Assembly (NCBI RefSeq): GCF_007678455.1
Contig: NZ_VEEP01000002.1
Location: 343,099 to 407,098, forward strand
Source of the DNA: Cytobacillus oceanisediminis 2691
Lineage (GTDB): Bacteria > Bacillota > Bacilli > Bacillales > Cytobacillaceae
Direction of reading: 5' to 3'
Length of the DNA: 64,000 nucleotides
In this document: positions 45,999 to 54,768 of the stretch, piece by piece
How the letters are laid out: each line of letters begins with the position of its first letter
Position numbering within the stretch: position 1 is the stretch's first letter
The notes under the pieces: generated by a model
Told to the model about the DNA's origin: nothing
Seen by the model: only the letters and a program-made list of their open reading frames with translations
Database searches by the model: none
Program-made: the position numbers and the translations under genes

Positions 45999-46440
45999 GA
46001 TGATTCTCTCCTTTTTGGTAAAATGAAAGCCAGGAGAGGCACATGCCCGGGAGTGGAGTTTAATAGAAGGAATGGAGGAAAAGCTCTTGTCTATAAAAAG
46101 CAACGACAGAAATAACCGGTCATTGCTTTTACAATACACGTTATCTCCCATTTCGATCAGTAGTTCTCCATGCGCCAATTCAAGCATGACAGTCTGCTCC
46201 TTTTTCAGAAAGCATCCCAGCAGTAACCAGTCTGACCCTGGCCACGCTTCGGCAAACAACCCTTCCAGCCACCATCATTGAATGTCTATCTCCGATGGCC
46301 TACTCTTGTTGTTCGCTCCTCTACCTCACCGATCTGATAAGATCATATGAAATTAGCTTAATAGTATCATAAATGCCTCAGAATGTTCACTGATTTTTAT
46401 TTTGGATTCTTTTAAAATGAAGGAAGAAAGGAAGTGGAAA
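45999..46440. other. Divergent gap of 442 bp between ytcJ-like and NERD genes
   Basis: About the first 260 bp form an open extension of the amidohydrolase frame, including an AAAGGAG-9-ATG start at 46187 (MLELAHGELLIEMGDNVYC...). The remaining 180 bp are AT-rich and presumably hold the NERD promoter. I see no repeat or RNA structure. Confidence 0.5.
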
Positions 46441-47346
46441 ATGATCGTTAAAGAACGGACCAAACCAGAAGAATTAGAGATTTTACAAGCGTTGAAGCCC
46501 CGGATGGAGCTGGAGGAGAAAGCGGCATTGAACCTGTACACGCTGGAAAAAGGCTATGAAGGCGAAGTGCAATTTGACCAGTGGTTCACGAACTGCCGAG
46601 TGGAGAGTCTAATTATCAACGACCTTTTACTGGAAGTGAATGGCACCCTCTTTCAAATCGATTCCCTCGTGATTACCCAGGACCGGCTCCACCTTTTCGA
46701 AGTGAAAAATTTAGAAGGAGACTACTATTTAGATGGAGACAAATTTAAAACCGCCGCCGGTGCTGAAACCAAAAACCCCCTCCACCAGCTAAGCCGTGCC
46801 GAATCCCTGCTAAAACAACTGCTGAAGAATCTAGGATTCTACATCCCTCTCGAACCACACCTCGTGTTCATCAACCCGGAATTCACCCTTCTGCAAGCAC
46901 CACTGAAATCACCCATTATTTTGCCAACCCAACTGAATCGGTTTATGGATAGGATGAACAGAACCTCCTCAAAACTAACAAACAAACATACCAAACTCGC
47001 CGAGGCCCTCTTGTCCTTGCATATTAAGAAATCACCGTTTACCAGAGTGCCAGGGTACGAATTTGATGGGTTGAGGAAAGGGGTTGTTTGTGAGGGGTGT
47101 GGGGGGTTTTTGGATTCATTGGGACAAAAAAGATTTGTATGCAGTCACTGTGGGGCACGTGACTCTATTGAATCCCTTGTTTTACAAACGTTAAAAAGTT
47201 TTCAAATACTGTTTCCCGATCGAAGAGTAACCACAACCATCATATATGATTGGAGCAACGGAGACCTACCAAGGAAATCTATTAGAAGAGTTTTAAAAAA
47301 CAATCTATCAGCCAACGGCGAATGCAAATCTACTTATTACGAGTAA
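46441..47346 (+). CDS. NERD domain protein with C-terminal zinc ribbon
   Basis: This 301-residue protein has a NERD (nuclease-related) domain at ~30-150: KGYEGEVQFDQWF, then LLEVNGTLFQIDSLVI and LHLFEVKNLEGDYYLDGD, which holds the E-x-K type catalytic residues of restriction-nuclease folds. A four-Cys zinc ribbon follows (CEGCGGFLDSLGQKRFVCSHC, ~220-240), then a basic helical end (RKSIRRVLKNNL). It probably binds or processes nucleic acid; the biological role is unknown. The ATG at 46441 follows AAAGGAAGTGGAAA. Confidence 0.87.
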   Translation: MIVKERTKPEELEILQALKPRMELEEKAALNLYTLEKGYEGEVQFDQWFTNCRVESLIINDLLLEVNGTLFQIDSLVITQDRLHLFEVKNLEGDYYLDGDKFKTAAGAETKNPLHQLSRAESLLKQLLKNLGFYIPLEPHLVFINPEFTLLQAPLKSPIILPTQLNRFMDRMNRTSSKLTNKHTKLAEALLSLHIKKSPFTRVPGYEFDGLRKGVVCEGCGGFLDSLGQKRFVCSHCGARDSIESLVLQTLKSFQILFPDRRVTTTIIYDWSNGDLPRKSIRRVLKNNLSANGECKSTYYE

Positions 47347-47366
47347 TAATTTCTACACGGACTTTA

Positions 47367-47399
47367 GCCAAGGGGAAGTTTTATCTCCTCTTGGCAATT
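47367..47399 (+). terminator. Possible terminator of the NERD gene
   Basis: GCCAAGGGGA, loop, TCCTCTTGGC with a bulge, then AATTTATTT; the tail is weak. Confidence 0.5.
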
Positions 47400-47402
47400 T
47401 AT

Positions 47403-47772
47403 TTGACCCGTTTCCCTTTTTCTTTCCTTAACCGGTCATATATCTCATCTTTATGTGACCGGTTTTTCTCTTACTTCCCCTAACTGGGCACATATCTCTT
47501 CTTTATTTGACCGGTTTTTCTCTTACCTCCCTTAACCGGTCACATAACTCTTCTTTATTTGACCGGTTTTTCTCTTACCTCCCTTAACCGGTCACATAAC
47601 TCTTCTTTATTTGACCGGTTTTTCTCCTACTTCCCTTAACCGGGCACATAACTCTTCTTTATTTGACCGGTTTTTCTCCTACTTCCCTTAACCGGGCACA
47701 TATCTCTTCTTTATTTGAACGGTTTTTCTCTTACTTCCCTTAACCGTGCACATTTTTTCTTCTTTATTTAAT
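47403..47772. repeat. Tandem array 4: seven 52-bp units with ACCGGT arms
   Basis: TAACCGG-type cores start at 47429, 47481, 47533, 47585, 47637, 47689 and 47741, exactly 52 bp apart. Each unit contains AACCGGTCA and TGACCGGTT (9-bp inverted arms, starts 26 bp apart, half the period) separated by CATAACTCTTCTTTATT, then a TTTTCTCTTACCTCCC stretch. Some units have arm changes (GGGCA for GGTCA) that are not compensated in the partner arm, which argues against a strictly conserved RNA stem. The array lies between the NERD gene and the gluconate promoter. The frames are not open. Confidence 0.95.
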
Positions 47773-47829
47773 TCCACCTCCTTTTCTATCGAGAATGAAA
47801 CCAAACTAATTTGGCAAAATAATCACAGT

Positions 47830-47844
47830 AGAAAACGCTTGCAA
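47830..47844 (-). promoter_or_regulatory. CcpA cre site at the gnt promoter
   Basis: The reverse strand reads TTGCAAGCGTTTTCT, fitting WTGNAANCGNWNNCW exactly. It overlaps the -35 box, so CcpA binding would block transcription of the gluconate genes. Confidence 0.78.
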
Positions 47845-47866
47845 TTTCTAAAATTCGTTTTATAAT
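47839..47866 (+). promoter_or_regulatory. Sigma-A promoter of gntR-gntK-gntP
   Basis: TTGCAA (47839-47844), 16 bp, TATAAT (47861-47866). Confidence 0.7.
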
Positions 47867-47882
47867 ACTTGTATACAAGTAT
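47865..47882 (+). promoter_or_regulatory. GntR operator
   Basis: ATACTTGTATACAAGTAT is a perfect 18-bp palindrome equal to the B. subtilis GntR operator as I know it. It overlaps the -10 box and start region. Gluconate binding to GntR should release it. Confidence 0.88.
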
Positions 47883-47908
47883 ACTTGATTAACCAGGAAG
47901 GTGAGGAA

Positions 47909-48637
47909 ATGACCGAAAAAAATGAATTTCTTTATCCTCAAAAATGGCTTTCGAAGGCGTCGACCGGTGATCGTGTCGCGAGTGAGCTGCGGATGCAGAT
48001 TATTTCGGGATTGATTGAAAGCGGTGCCACCCTTTCGGAAAACAAATTGGCTGCGGACTTTGGGGTCAGCCGCTCACCCATTCGTGAAGCGCTGAAAATC
48101 CTCGCGGCTGAAAACTTGATTCGGCTGGAAAGAATGGGCGCTATAGTCATTGGCTTGACCGAAAAGGATGTTGAGGAGATTTATGACGTCCGCTTATTGA
48201 TTGAATCATTTGTTTTTGAACGACTGATAAAAATAGATACTTCAAATCTTGTAACTGAGTTGAGCAAAATCCTCGAAATGATGAAAATCGCCATCAAGTA
48301 CAAGGACGCTGACGAGTTCAGCCTCCAGGATGTGCTCTTCCATGAGACGATCATTAGGGCCATCAATCATTCCCATATCAGAATGATCTGGGATAACACG
48401 AAACCGGTTATGGAAGCGTTCATTCTTTTATCGATGCGCGCAAGGATCGAAGAAAAGTACGAAGATTTCGATCGCATCCTCGAAAATCACGAGCTTTATA
48501 TTGAAGCCATCAAAACGAAGAATCGCGAACTTATGATTAAATCCTTACACCAAAATTTTGATGATGTTCAAGGTAAAGTTGAGGACCTTTGGATATCGCA
48601 GCAGACGCTTTCCAAGGGAGTTGAAAAAAATGACTGA
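47909..48637 (+). CDS. gntR: Gluconate operon repressor GntR
   Basis: This 242-residue GntR/FadR-type (FCD) repressor has an N-terminal winged HTH (ASTGDRVASELRMQIISGLI ... ENKLAADFGVSRSPIREALKIL) and a helical effector domain with the FCD metal-ligand pattern (D in YDVRLLIESFV, H in FHETIIRAINHSHI). It represses its own operon and is relieved by gluconate. The ATG at 47909 follows AAGGTGAGG. The operator lies 27 bp upstream. The stop overlaps the gntK start by 8 nt, indicating coupling. Confidence 0.93.
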   Translation: MTEKNEFLYPQKWLSKASTGDRVASELRMQIISGLIESGATLSENKLAADFGVSRSPIREALKILAAENLIRLERMGAIVIGLTEKDVEEIYDVRLLIESFVFERLIKIDTSNLVTELSKILEMMKIAIKYKDADEFSLQDVLFHETIIRAINHSHIRMIWDNTKPVMEAFILLSMRARIEEKYEDFDRILENHELYIEAIKTKNRELMIKSLHQNFDDVQGKVEDLWISQQTLSKGVEKND

Positions 48638-50165
48638 GTATATGCTGGGAGTCGATATCGGCACCACAAGTACCAAGGCTGTTCTATTCAGTGAAAAAGG
48701 TGAAGTCATCCTGCAGGAGAACGTTGGCTACCCTCTTTATACACCGGATATTTCAACAGCCGAGCAAGACCCGGAAGAAATATATATGGCAGTCCTGACG
48801 GCCGTCACAAAAATTATGAAGCACCATAAGCAAAAAAAGCTGGCGTTCATCTCATTCAGCAGCGCGATGCACAGTGTCATCGCTATTGATGAAAATGATG
48901 AGCCGCTTACGCCATGCATTACCTGGGCGGATAACCGCAGTGAAGCATGGGCACACAAAATCAAAGCTGAGCTGAACGGGCATGAAATTTACAAGCGGAC
49001 AGGAACGCCAATCCATCCGATGTCGCCGTTAAGCAAGATCACATGGATCGTGAACGAGCGTCCCGATATTGCTGCAAAAACGAAAAAATACATCGGCATC
49101 AAGGAATTCATTTTTAAAAAGTTCTTTGACCAGTATGTGGTGGACCACTCGCTTGCATCGGCAATGGGGATGATGAATCTCAAAAAGCTTGATTGGGATG
49201 AAGAGGCCCTTCAAATTGCCGGAATCACCAGAAACCAATTATCCGAGCTTGTATCGACAACAAAGGTTTTCACAGGCATTAATCCTGAAATTGCGAAGCA
49301 ACTTGGTATTGACCCGCAAACTCCTTTTGTCATCGGCGCAAGTGACGGTGTTCTTTCCAACCTCGGAGTGAATGCGATTGGCAAAGGTGAGATCGCGGTG
49401 ACGATTGGGACAAGCGGTGCGATCCGCACAATCATCGACCAGCCGCAAACCGATGAAAAAGGCAGGATTTTCTGTTACGCCTTGACCGAAAACCACTGGG
49501 TGATTGGCGGGCCTGTTAATAATGGCGGGATGGTCTTTCGCTGGATCAGGGATGAGTTCGCTGCATCCGAAGTCGAGACGGCAAAACGCCTGGGAATCGA
49601 CCCTTACAATGTGTTAACGAAGATCGCTGAGCGTGTAAGGCCTGGATCAGAGGGATTGCTGTTCCACCCATACCTCGCCGGCGAACGTGCTCCATTATGG
49701 AATCCTGATGTCCGCGGCTCCTTCTTTGGACTGACGATGTCCCATAAAAAAGAGCATATGATCCGTGCAGCATTAGAAGGAGTTATTTTCAATCTATATA
49801 CAGTATTTTTAGCTCTAACTGAAGCGATGGAGAGCCCGGTTACAAGAATCCAGGCTACCGGCGGTTTCGCAAGGTCCGATGTCTGGCGCCAGATGATGTC
49901 TGACATTTTCGACCTTGAGGTGGTCGTGCCTGAAAGCTATGAAAGCTCATGCCTTGGCGCTTGCATCGTCGGACTTTATGCCACTGGAAAAATCGATTCC
50001 TTTGAAGTGGCTTCCGAGATGATCGGCAGCACTCACAAGCATACGCCAGATGAAGAGGCAGCAAAGGAATACAGGCAGCTCGTACCAATTTTCATCAGCT
50101 TATCTCGTGCATTGGAGCAAGATTATTCAAGAATTGCAAACTACCAAAGAAGCTTGATCAAATAA
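48630..50165 (+). CDS. gntK: Gluconokinase
   Basis: This 511-residue FGGY-family kinase phosphorylates gluconate to 6-phosphogluconate for the pentose phosphate pathway. It has the N-terminal phosphate loop YMLGVDIGTTSTKAVLF, catalytic-region Asp in CITWADNRSEAW, the second-domain GASDGVLSNLGVNAIGKGEIAVTIGTSGA, and the FGGY-type RIQATGGFARSDVWRQM. The start at 48630 (AAGGGAG, then ATG) overlaps gntR by 8 nt. The length matches B. subtilis GntK. Confidence 0.95.
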   Translation: MTEYMLGVDIGTTSTKAVLFSEKGEVILQENVGYPLYTPDISTAEQDPEEIYMAVLTAVTKIMKHHKQKKLAFISFSSAMHSVIAIDENDEPLTPCITWADNRSEAWAHKIKAELNGHEIYKRTGTPIHPMSPLSKITWIVNERPDIAAKTKKYIGIKEFIFKKFFDQYVVDHSLASAMGMMNLKKLDWDEEALQIAGITRNQLSELVSTTKVFTGINPEIAKQLGIDPQTPFVIGASDGVLSNLGVNAIGKGEIAVTIGTSGAIRTIIDQPQTDEKGRIFCYALTENHWVIGGPVNNGGMVFRWIRDEFAASEVETAKRLGIDPYNVLTKIAERVRPGSEGLLFHPYLAGERAPLWNPDVRGSFFGLTMSHKKEHMIRAALEGVIFNLYTVFLALTEAMESPVTRIQATGGFARSDVWRQMMSDIFDLEVVVPESYESSCLGACIVGLYATGKIDSFEVASEMIGSTHKHTPDEEAAKEYRQLVPIFISLSRALEQDYSRIANYQRSLIK

Positions 50166-50285
50166 GGGGGCGCCTGCTCCCCTTCCCAAAATGGCAACGC
50201 TTTATTTTAGCAAAACCGGCTTTTTCACAAAGGGAACACCCCGCTTCATGCGGGTAATATATATACATTTAGGGGGGAAATTACA

Positions 50286-51632
50286 ATGCCATTGGTTATT
50301 GTAGCAATTGGAATTTTAGCATTATTATTATTGATCATGGGCTTTAAGCTCAACACATTCATTTCTTTGATTATCGTTTCATTTGGTGTTGCTCTTGCAT
50401 TGGGAATGCCGCTTGAAGAAATCGTAAAGACAATCGAAGCTGGTTTAGGCGGAACGCTTGGTCACCTGGCACTGATTTTTGGTCTTGGTGCTATGCTTGG
50501 TAAATTGATCGCAGATTCCGGTGGTGCCCAGCGAATCGCGATGACGCTTGTGAATAAGTTTGGTGAAAAGAACATTCAGTGGGCAGTTGTTGCTGCTTCA
50601 TTCATTATCGGTGTTGCTCTATTTTTCGAAGTAGGTTTAGTACTATTGATTCCAATCGTGTTCGCGATTTCAAGAGAATTAAAGATTTCTATTTTATATC
50701 TTGGTATTCCAATGACGGCCGCTTTATCTGTTACACACGGCTTCCTGCCGCCTCACCCAGGACCAACAGTTATTGCTGGTGAATATGGCGCAAACATTGG
50801 TGAAGTATTGCTTTACGGCTTTATCATTGCGATTCCAACTGTCATTCTGGCAGGTCCAGTATTCACGAAAATCGCTAAAAAACTAGTACCAGAATCTTTT
50901 AACAAGACAGGAAACATCGCTTCACTAGGCGAACAAAAGACATTCAAGCTAGAAGAAACACCTGGTTTCGGCATCAGCGTTTTCACTGCATTATTGCCAG
51001 TCATTTTGATGTCCATAGCAACAATCATTTCTTTACTGCAAAAAACAATGGGATTCGAGAGCAATGGCTTCCTCGCTGCAATCCAGTTCATCGGTGACGC
51101 AGGAACAGCCATGCTGCTCTCCCTGTTAGTAGCGATTTACACAATGGGGATTGCCAGGAACATCCCTATTAAAACAGTGATGGATTCTTGTACAACAGCC
51201 ATCTCTCACATCGGTATGATGCTCTTGATCATTGGTGGAGGCGGCGCTTTCAAGCAAGTTTTGATCAATGGCGGTGTTGGTGACTATGTAGCAGAACTGT
51301 TCAAAGGCACTTCACTTTCACCTATCCTGCTTGCCTGGATCATTGCAGCCATCCTGCGTATCTCACTTGGATCCGCAACGGTTGCTGCTTTAACAACAGC
51401 TGGTCTTGTGATTCCACTACTTGGCCAGACAGACGTGAACCTGGCCCTGGTCGTACTTGCAACAGGAGCAGGAAGCTTGATCGCGTCACACGTAAACGAC
51501 GCTGGCTTTTGGATGTTCAAAGAATACTTCGGTCTTAGCATGAAAGAAACATTCGCAACGTGGACACTATTAGAAACAATCATTTCCGTTGCTGGATTAG
51601 GATTTATCCTTCTGCTTAGCCTGTTTGTATAA
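50286..51632 (+). CDS. gntP: Gluconate permease, GntP family
   Basis: This 448-residue membrane protein has about 12-14 helices, with the GntP-type [31 protein letters not shown] loop and a C-terminal [22 protein letters not shown] loop. It is a gluconate/proton symporter. The ATG follows AGGGGGGAAATTACA. A small CCCGC/GCGGG hairpin (50240-50254) in the 120-bp gap after gntK may separate or stabilise the mRNA. The gntZ gene that ends the B. subtilis operon is absent; a terminator follows. Confidence 0.95.
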   Translation: MPLVIVAIGILALLLLIMGFKLNTFISLIIVSFGVALALGMPLEEIVKTIEAGLGGTLGHLALIFGLGAMLGKLIADSGGAQRIAMTLVNKFGEKNIQWAVVAASFIIGVALFFEVGLVLLIPIVFAISRELKISILYLGIPMTAALSVTHGFLPPHPGPTVIAGEYGANIGEVLLYGFIIAIPTVILAGPVFTKIAKKLVPESFNKTGNIASLGEQKTFKLEETPGFGISVFTALLPVILMSIATIISLLQKTMGFESNGFLAAIQFIGDAGTAMLLSLLVAIYTMGIARNIPIKTVMDSCTTAISHIGMMLLIIGGGGAFKQVLINGGVGDYVAELFKGTSLSPILLAWIIAAILRISLGSATVAALTTAGLVIPLLGQTDVNLALVVLATGAGSLIASHVNDAGFWMFKEYFGLSMKETFATWTLLETIISVAGLGFILLLSLFV

Positions 51633-51639
51633 AAAATTT

Positions 51640-51673
51640 AGGTCAGCCCTTTCCCAGGGGCTGGCCTTTTAAT
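51640..51673 (+). terminator. Terminator of the gluconate operon
   Basis: GGTCAGCCC, loop, GGGCTGGCC (one G-T), then TTTTAAT. Confidence 0.8.
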
Positions 51674-51775
51674 ATTTCTACAACTAAAGTCTGAGTAAAA
51701 TTCCTGCTTCTCTCTGAATCTCTTTAGCTGCCCTTATTGTAAAATAAACCTATAAAATAAATTGAGGTGCTAACA

Positions 51776-52195
51776 GTGAAAAAAATTTGGTCAAAAAAAA
51801 TGCCTGCTGTCCAATTCCGGATTGCCCGGCCAACAGATCAATTAGAAAAAGTAGTTGAATTTTACCGCGATGGACTTGGACTTGAAGTCGTTGGGGGATT
51901 TGAAAAACATGATGGGTATGATGGCGTCATGCTTGGTCTGCCAGATTTCAGCTATCACCTGGAATTCACTCAGCATGAAAACGGCAGCCCTTGCCCTGCT
52001 CCAACCGAAGACAATCTATTCGTCTTCTACATTCCCGATAAGGAAGCCCGCGACACCATCGCCAAGCGGCTGCATGAGATGGGCTATCCGGAAGTCGAGC
52101 CGGAAAACCCTTATTGGAAAAAGGCCGGTGTGACGATTGCCGATCCGGATGGCTGGAGGATTGTCCTGCAGAATTCAGCTGGATTGGGGAATTAA
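51776..52195 (+). CDS. VOC/glyoxalase-type metal enzyme
   Basis: This 139-residue protein has the paired beta-alpha-beta-beta-beta modules of the VOC superfamily: VQFRIARPTDQLEKVVEFYRDGLGLEVVGGF in the first half and VTIADPDGWRIVLQN at the end. Metal-ligand positions are only partly clear (HLEF, and D/E near the C-terminus), so the reaction is unassigned (glyoxalase, dioxygenase or resistance type). The start is a GTG at 51776, 8 nt after GAGG; another in-frame GTG at 51767 overlaps that site. It is a separate unit after gntP. Confidence 0.82.
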   Translation: MKKIWSKKMPAVQFRIARPTDQLEKVVEFYRDGLGLEVVGGFEKHDGYDGVMLGLPDFSYHLEFTQHENGSPCPAPTEDNLFVFYIPDKEARDTIAKRLHEMGYPEVEPENPYWKKAGVTIADPDGWRIVLQNSAGLGN

Positions 52196-52202
52196 AAGCT
52201 AG

Positions 52203-52363
52203 AAAGGCTCTCCTGCGTAGGGTGCAAGAAAGACTCTTCTGCGTTGGATACAAAATGACTCTTCTGTATTGAGTGCTAGAAAGGCTCTCCTGCGCAAGGT
52301 GCTAGATTGGCTCTTCTTTGTTGGATGCCAAAAAGGCTCTTTTGCGCTTGGTGCAAAAGAGCC
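52203..52363. repeat. Tandem array 5: six 26-bp units ending in a terminator
   Basis: CTCT cores of GGCTCTYCTGCG-type units start at 52208, 52234, 52259, 52285, 52311 and 52337, i.e. steps of 26, 25, 26, 26 and 26 bp (half of the 52-bp period of other arrays). The last unit (GGCTCTTTTGC, GCTTGGT, GCAAAAGAGCC) is a perfect 11-bp hairpin, so the repeat looks copied from the arm and loop of this terminator. It lies between two convergent genes. Confidence 0.85.
52330..52363 (-). terminator. Terminator of the beta-propeller gene
   Basis: An 11-bp perfect stem GGCTCTTTTGC/GCAAAAGAGCC (52335-52363), followed on the reverse strand by TTTTTGG. It can also act for the forward VOC gene (tail TTCTC). 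Confidence 0.88.
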
Positions 52364-52402
52364 TTCTCTATGGATGTTAGCTAAATGAAACCGGCTTGCT
52401 AG

Positions 52403-54580
52403 TTAAAATTCCAGTTCCCCCACCTTTTCATAGCTGCCGATTTTATGACTCGTAATCTTCTCGGCTGATACGGCGTACAGTGTGTCCCCGATATAAAGCA
52501 GGCGCTGGATCTGGTGTTCCCAGTCTTCGTAATACGGCATGTCGCCGTTAATATGGGTAACTTTTGACTTCAGCTTGAACCCAGTCGCTGGATTGATACT
52601 ATAAACATAGGCTCCCTGATACTCAAAGATTTGTTCGTATTCGCTCTTGTCGCTGTTCTGGTAAACGGAGATCGGGAAGGCAAAAATGTCTTTGTCTTTA
52701 CTGAACAGCAAAGCTTTATGGTCATCATTCAACGGTGAGTACGTGCCCCGGCCGCCAATCACCTCAGTGAATTTCTCTTTCGGGTTGCTCATATCGCTGA
52801 CATCGAATAGCGAAATCTTGACGCCATTGGTCAGGATCCGCGGCTGCGAGAAGCCTTTTTCAGAGACGATTTTCGTATCCTGGCCAAATCCGATGATATG
52901 GTTTTCATCATATGGATGCAGGTAATTACTGAAGCCTGGGATTTTCAATTCACCCAGCACTTTCGGATTGGCAGGGTCGCTTGCATCGAATACGAACAGC
53001 GGATCAGTTTCTTTAAACGTAACCATATAAATACGCTCACCCATGAACCTTGCGGAATAGATTCTCTCGCCTCGCGCCAGTTCCTCGATCTTCCCGGTCT
53101 CCTTCAAGTTTTTATCAAGAATATAGAGCTGGTTGGAGGATGGCCGCTTCTCATCCCATGCATAGCCCTTTGTTGTCACGACACGGAAATAACCGTTATG
53201 CTCATCCATCGAGAACTGGTTCAGCACAGTTCCCGGTACGGTGGCGGAGTTGTGATATTTGACCTCCATGCCTTTAATCGCAAACTTATGGACATCGGTG
53301 TCTGGCGCAAGGACTCCGCGCTCTTTGTAATCCATATCGCCGTAATTTTCAACAGCTAGATAGAGGTTATCCTTCGACATATACAGCTGGTTGCCGCTGC
53401 CAAGATAGGCCGTCATGGCGACTTCCTTTTTCGGCTGGTCGAGATCAAGCGCGGCAATCATGGTATAGTTCGGCTGACGGGATTCTGGAAAATAATGAAT
53501 ATCGTCATACGTAATTGTTTTTTCCTCTGAACCTAAAACTGTATCGGTGAATTTCGGCCGGATATCAATCTTCCGGTTCCCCTTTAACAGCCAATAATCC
53601 GGGTAATGCTGCGTGACGAGATAGACAAGGTTCTCCACCTTCCTTGCCGATACATATGAACCTTCAACCTTGACTTCACGAATCTGTTTCGGATCAGCAG
53701 GATTTTTCACATCATAGACAATGATTGCCGTTGTCTGCATCATCGGGGCAATCAGCGAATCTTTGGCGGCATCTTCATATGACTTGTGGATATCATTGTA
53801 CTGATACCCGATGACCACCAGCTGATCATCCTGCAGGAACAACTGGTTCGGTGAAAAATTCTGATCATAGCGGATTGTCGATAAAACCTTCATCTGGGCG
53901 CCAGGTACCGCCTGGATGACTCGCACTTTATCATACTCAGCCTGAAAAATGCTCTTCCCATCAGTTTTGACGATATCTGCTTCATCAACGCCCTGGACCT
54001 GGACATTCGTTTCGGATACCTCCCCGCCTCCTGCCGACTTATCCGCCGCTAATGATTCCTCTGACGCTTTATCTTCACTAGACTTGAAGGAATCCTTCAC
54101 TCCGCCAAACCAGCCACGTTCCTTCTTTTCTTCATCAAGGATTTTTTCAAAATAACCCGCCAGATTTTCCTGTGTGCCGACAGTCGGAAGTGTTTCTTTT
54201 ACAACAAACTTCCACGACTGGGCAGAATTCAGCTCCCTACCCAGTGCAGATTTAATTCCCTTTTTAAAATGAACGGTATATTCCTTTGCTTTAGGATCAT
54301 ATCCGTTTTCCGGCGGATGGATGTAAACGGATTTCCGGTCGTCCCCCAGCTCGATCCTCGTGTCGAGCTTTTCACCTTGATCATTTGTGATATAAATCAA
54401 GTTCGAGTCGAGACTTTTTTCAGAAATCTTATCAGAAAATTGCAGCTGCCACACCTTGTTCGGCAACACCACATGCTCCTCTTCCCATGCATTCACCACT
54501 TTGAACTGGGACAGTGAATAAAAAGCCACTAATGCAAGTGAAACCAGTACTAAACCACCCAGAAACCACCATTTTTTCAT
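52403..54580 (-). CDS. Membrane-anchored beta-propeller protein with N-terminal Ig-like domain
   Basis: This 725-residue protein has an N-terminal membrane/signal segment (WWFLGGLVLVSLALVAFYSL). It is followed by an SbsA/Big_5-like Ig domain (about 35-128: VWQLQFSDKISEKSLDSNLIYI ... SWKFVVKE), an acidic low-complexity linker (SEDKASEESLAADKSAGGG) and a large domain (about 195-725) of the Beta_propel (PF09826-type) family. Motifs there include TNVQVQGVDEADIVKTDGKSIF, TAIIVYDVKNPADPKQIREVK, ENHIIGFGQDTK and VSDMSNPKEKF. It is extracellular and membrane-tethered; no catalytic residues are apparent. The biological role is unknown. The ATG follows GGGGGCTGAAAAGAG. Confidence 0.87.
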   Translation of the reverse strand: MKKWWFLGGLVLVSLALVAFYSLSQFKVVNAWEEEHVVLPNKVWQLQFSDKISEKSLDSNLIYITNDQGEKLDTRIELGDDRKSVYIHPPENGYDPKAKEYTVHFKKGIKSALGRELNSAQSWKFVVKETLPTVGTQENLAGYFEKILDEEKKERGWFGGVKDSFKSSEDKASEESLAADKSAGGGEVSETNVQVQGVDEADIVKTDGKSIFQAEYDKVRVIQAVPGAQMKVLSTIRYDQNFSPNQLFLQDDQLVVIGYQYNDIHKSYEDAAKDSLIAPMMQTTAIIVYDVKNPADPKQIREVKVEGSYVSARKVENLVYLVTQHYPDYWLLKGNRKIDIRPKFTDTVLGSEEKTITYDDIHYFPESRQPNYTMIAALDLDQPKKEVAMTAYLGSGNQLYMSKDNLYLAVENYGDMDYKERGVLAPDTDVHKFAIKGMEVKYHNSATVPGTVLNQFSMDEHNGYFRVVTTKGYAWDEKRPSSNQLYILDKNLKETGKIEELARGERIYSARFMGERIYMVTFKETDPLFVFDASDPANPKVLGELKIPGFSNYLHPYDENHIIGFGQDTKIVSEKGFSQPRILTNGVKISLFDVSDMSNPKEKFTEVIGGRGTYSPLNDDHKALLFSKDKDIFAFPISVYQNSDKSEYEQIFEYQGAYVYSINPATGFKLKSKVTHINGDMPYYEDWEHQIQRLLYIGDTLYAVSAEKITSHKIGSYEKVGELEF

Positions 54581-54705
54581 CTCTTTTCAGCCCCCTTGTA
54601 AAAAATTAGACGGGGATTGATTCCAGGTGTTTCATTTTTTTCCAAAATAATTCTGATAGAGATGTAAGAAAAAATCAGTTTCTGAAGTTTGCTGCTTAAA
54701 AAAAG

Positions 54706-54731
54706 GTTTAGCCAGGTGGTAAAATAGGTAT
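54706..54731 (+). promoter_or_regulatory. Possible sigma-B promoter of the rsbY-like gene
   Basis: GTTTAG, 14-bp spacer, AGGTAT, against the sigma-B consensus GTTTAA-N13-15-GGGTAT (5 of 6 matches in each box). It lies 37 bp before the ATG. Confidence 0.5.
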
Positions 54732-54768
54732 ATAAGTATGTTGAATTTGTTTTGGAGAGGGATTACAT

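Noticed and set aside
46402..46440. Earlier start for the NERD gene
   Set aside because: The ribosome site AAAGGAAGTGG lies after it, directly in front of the ATG at 46441.
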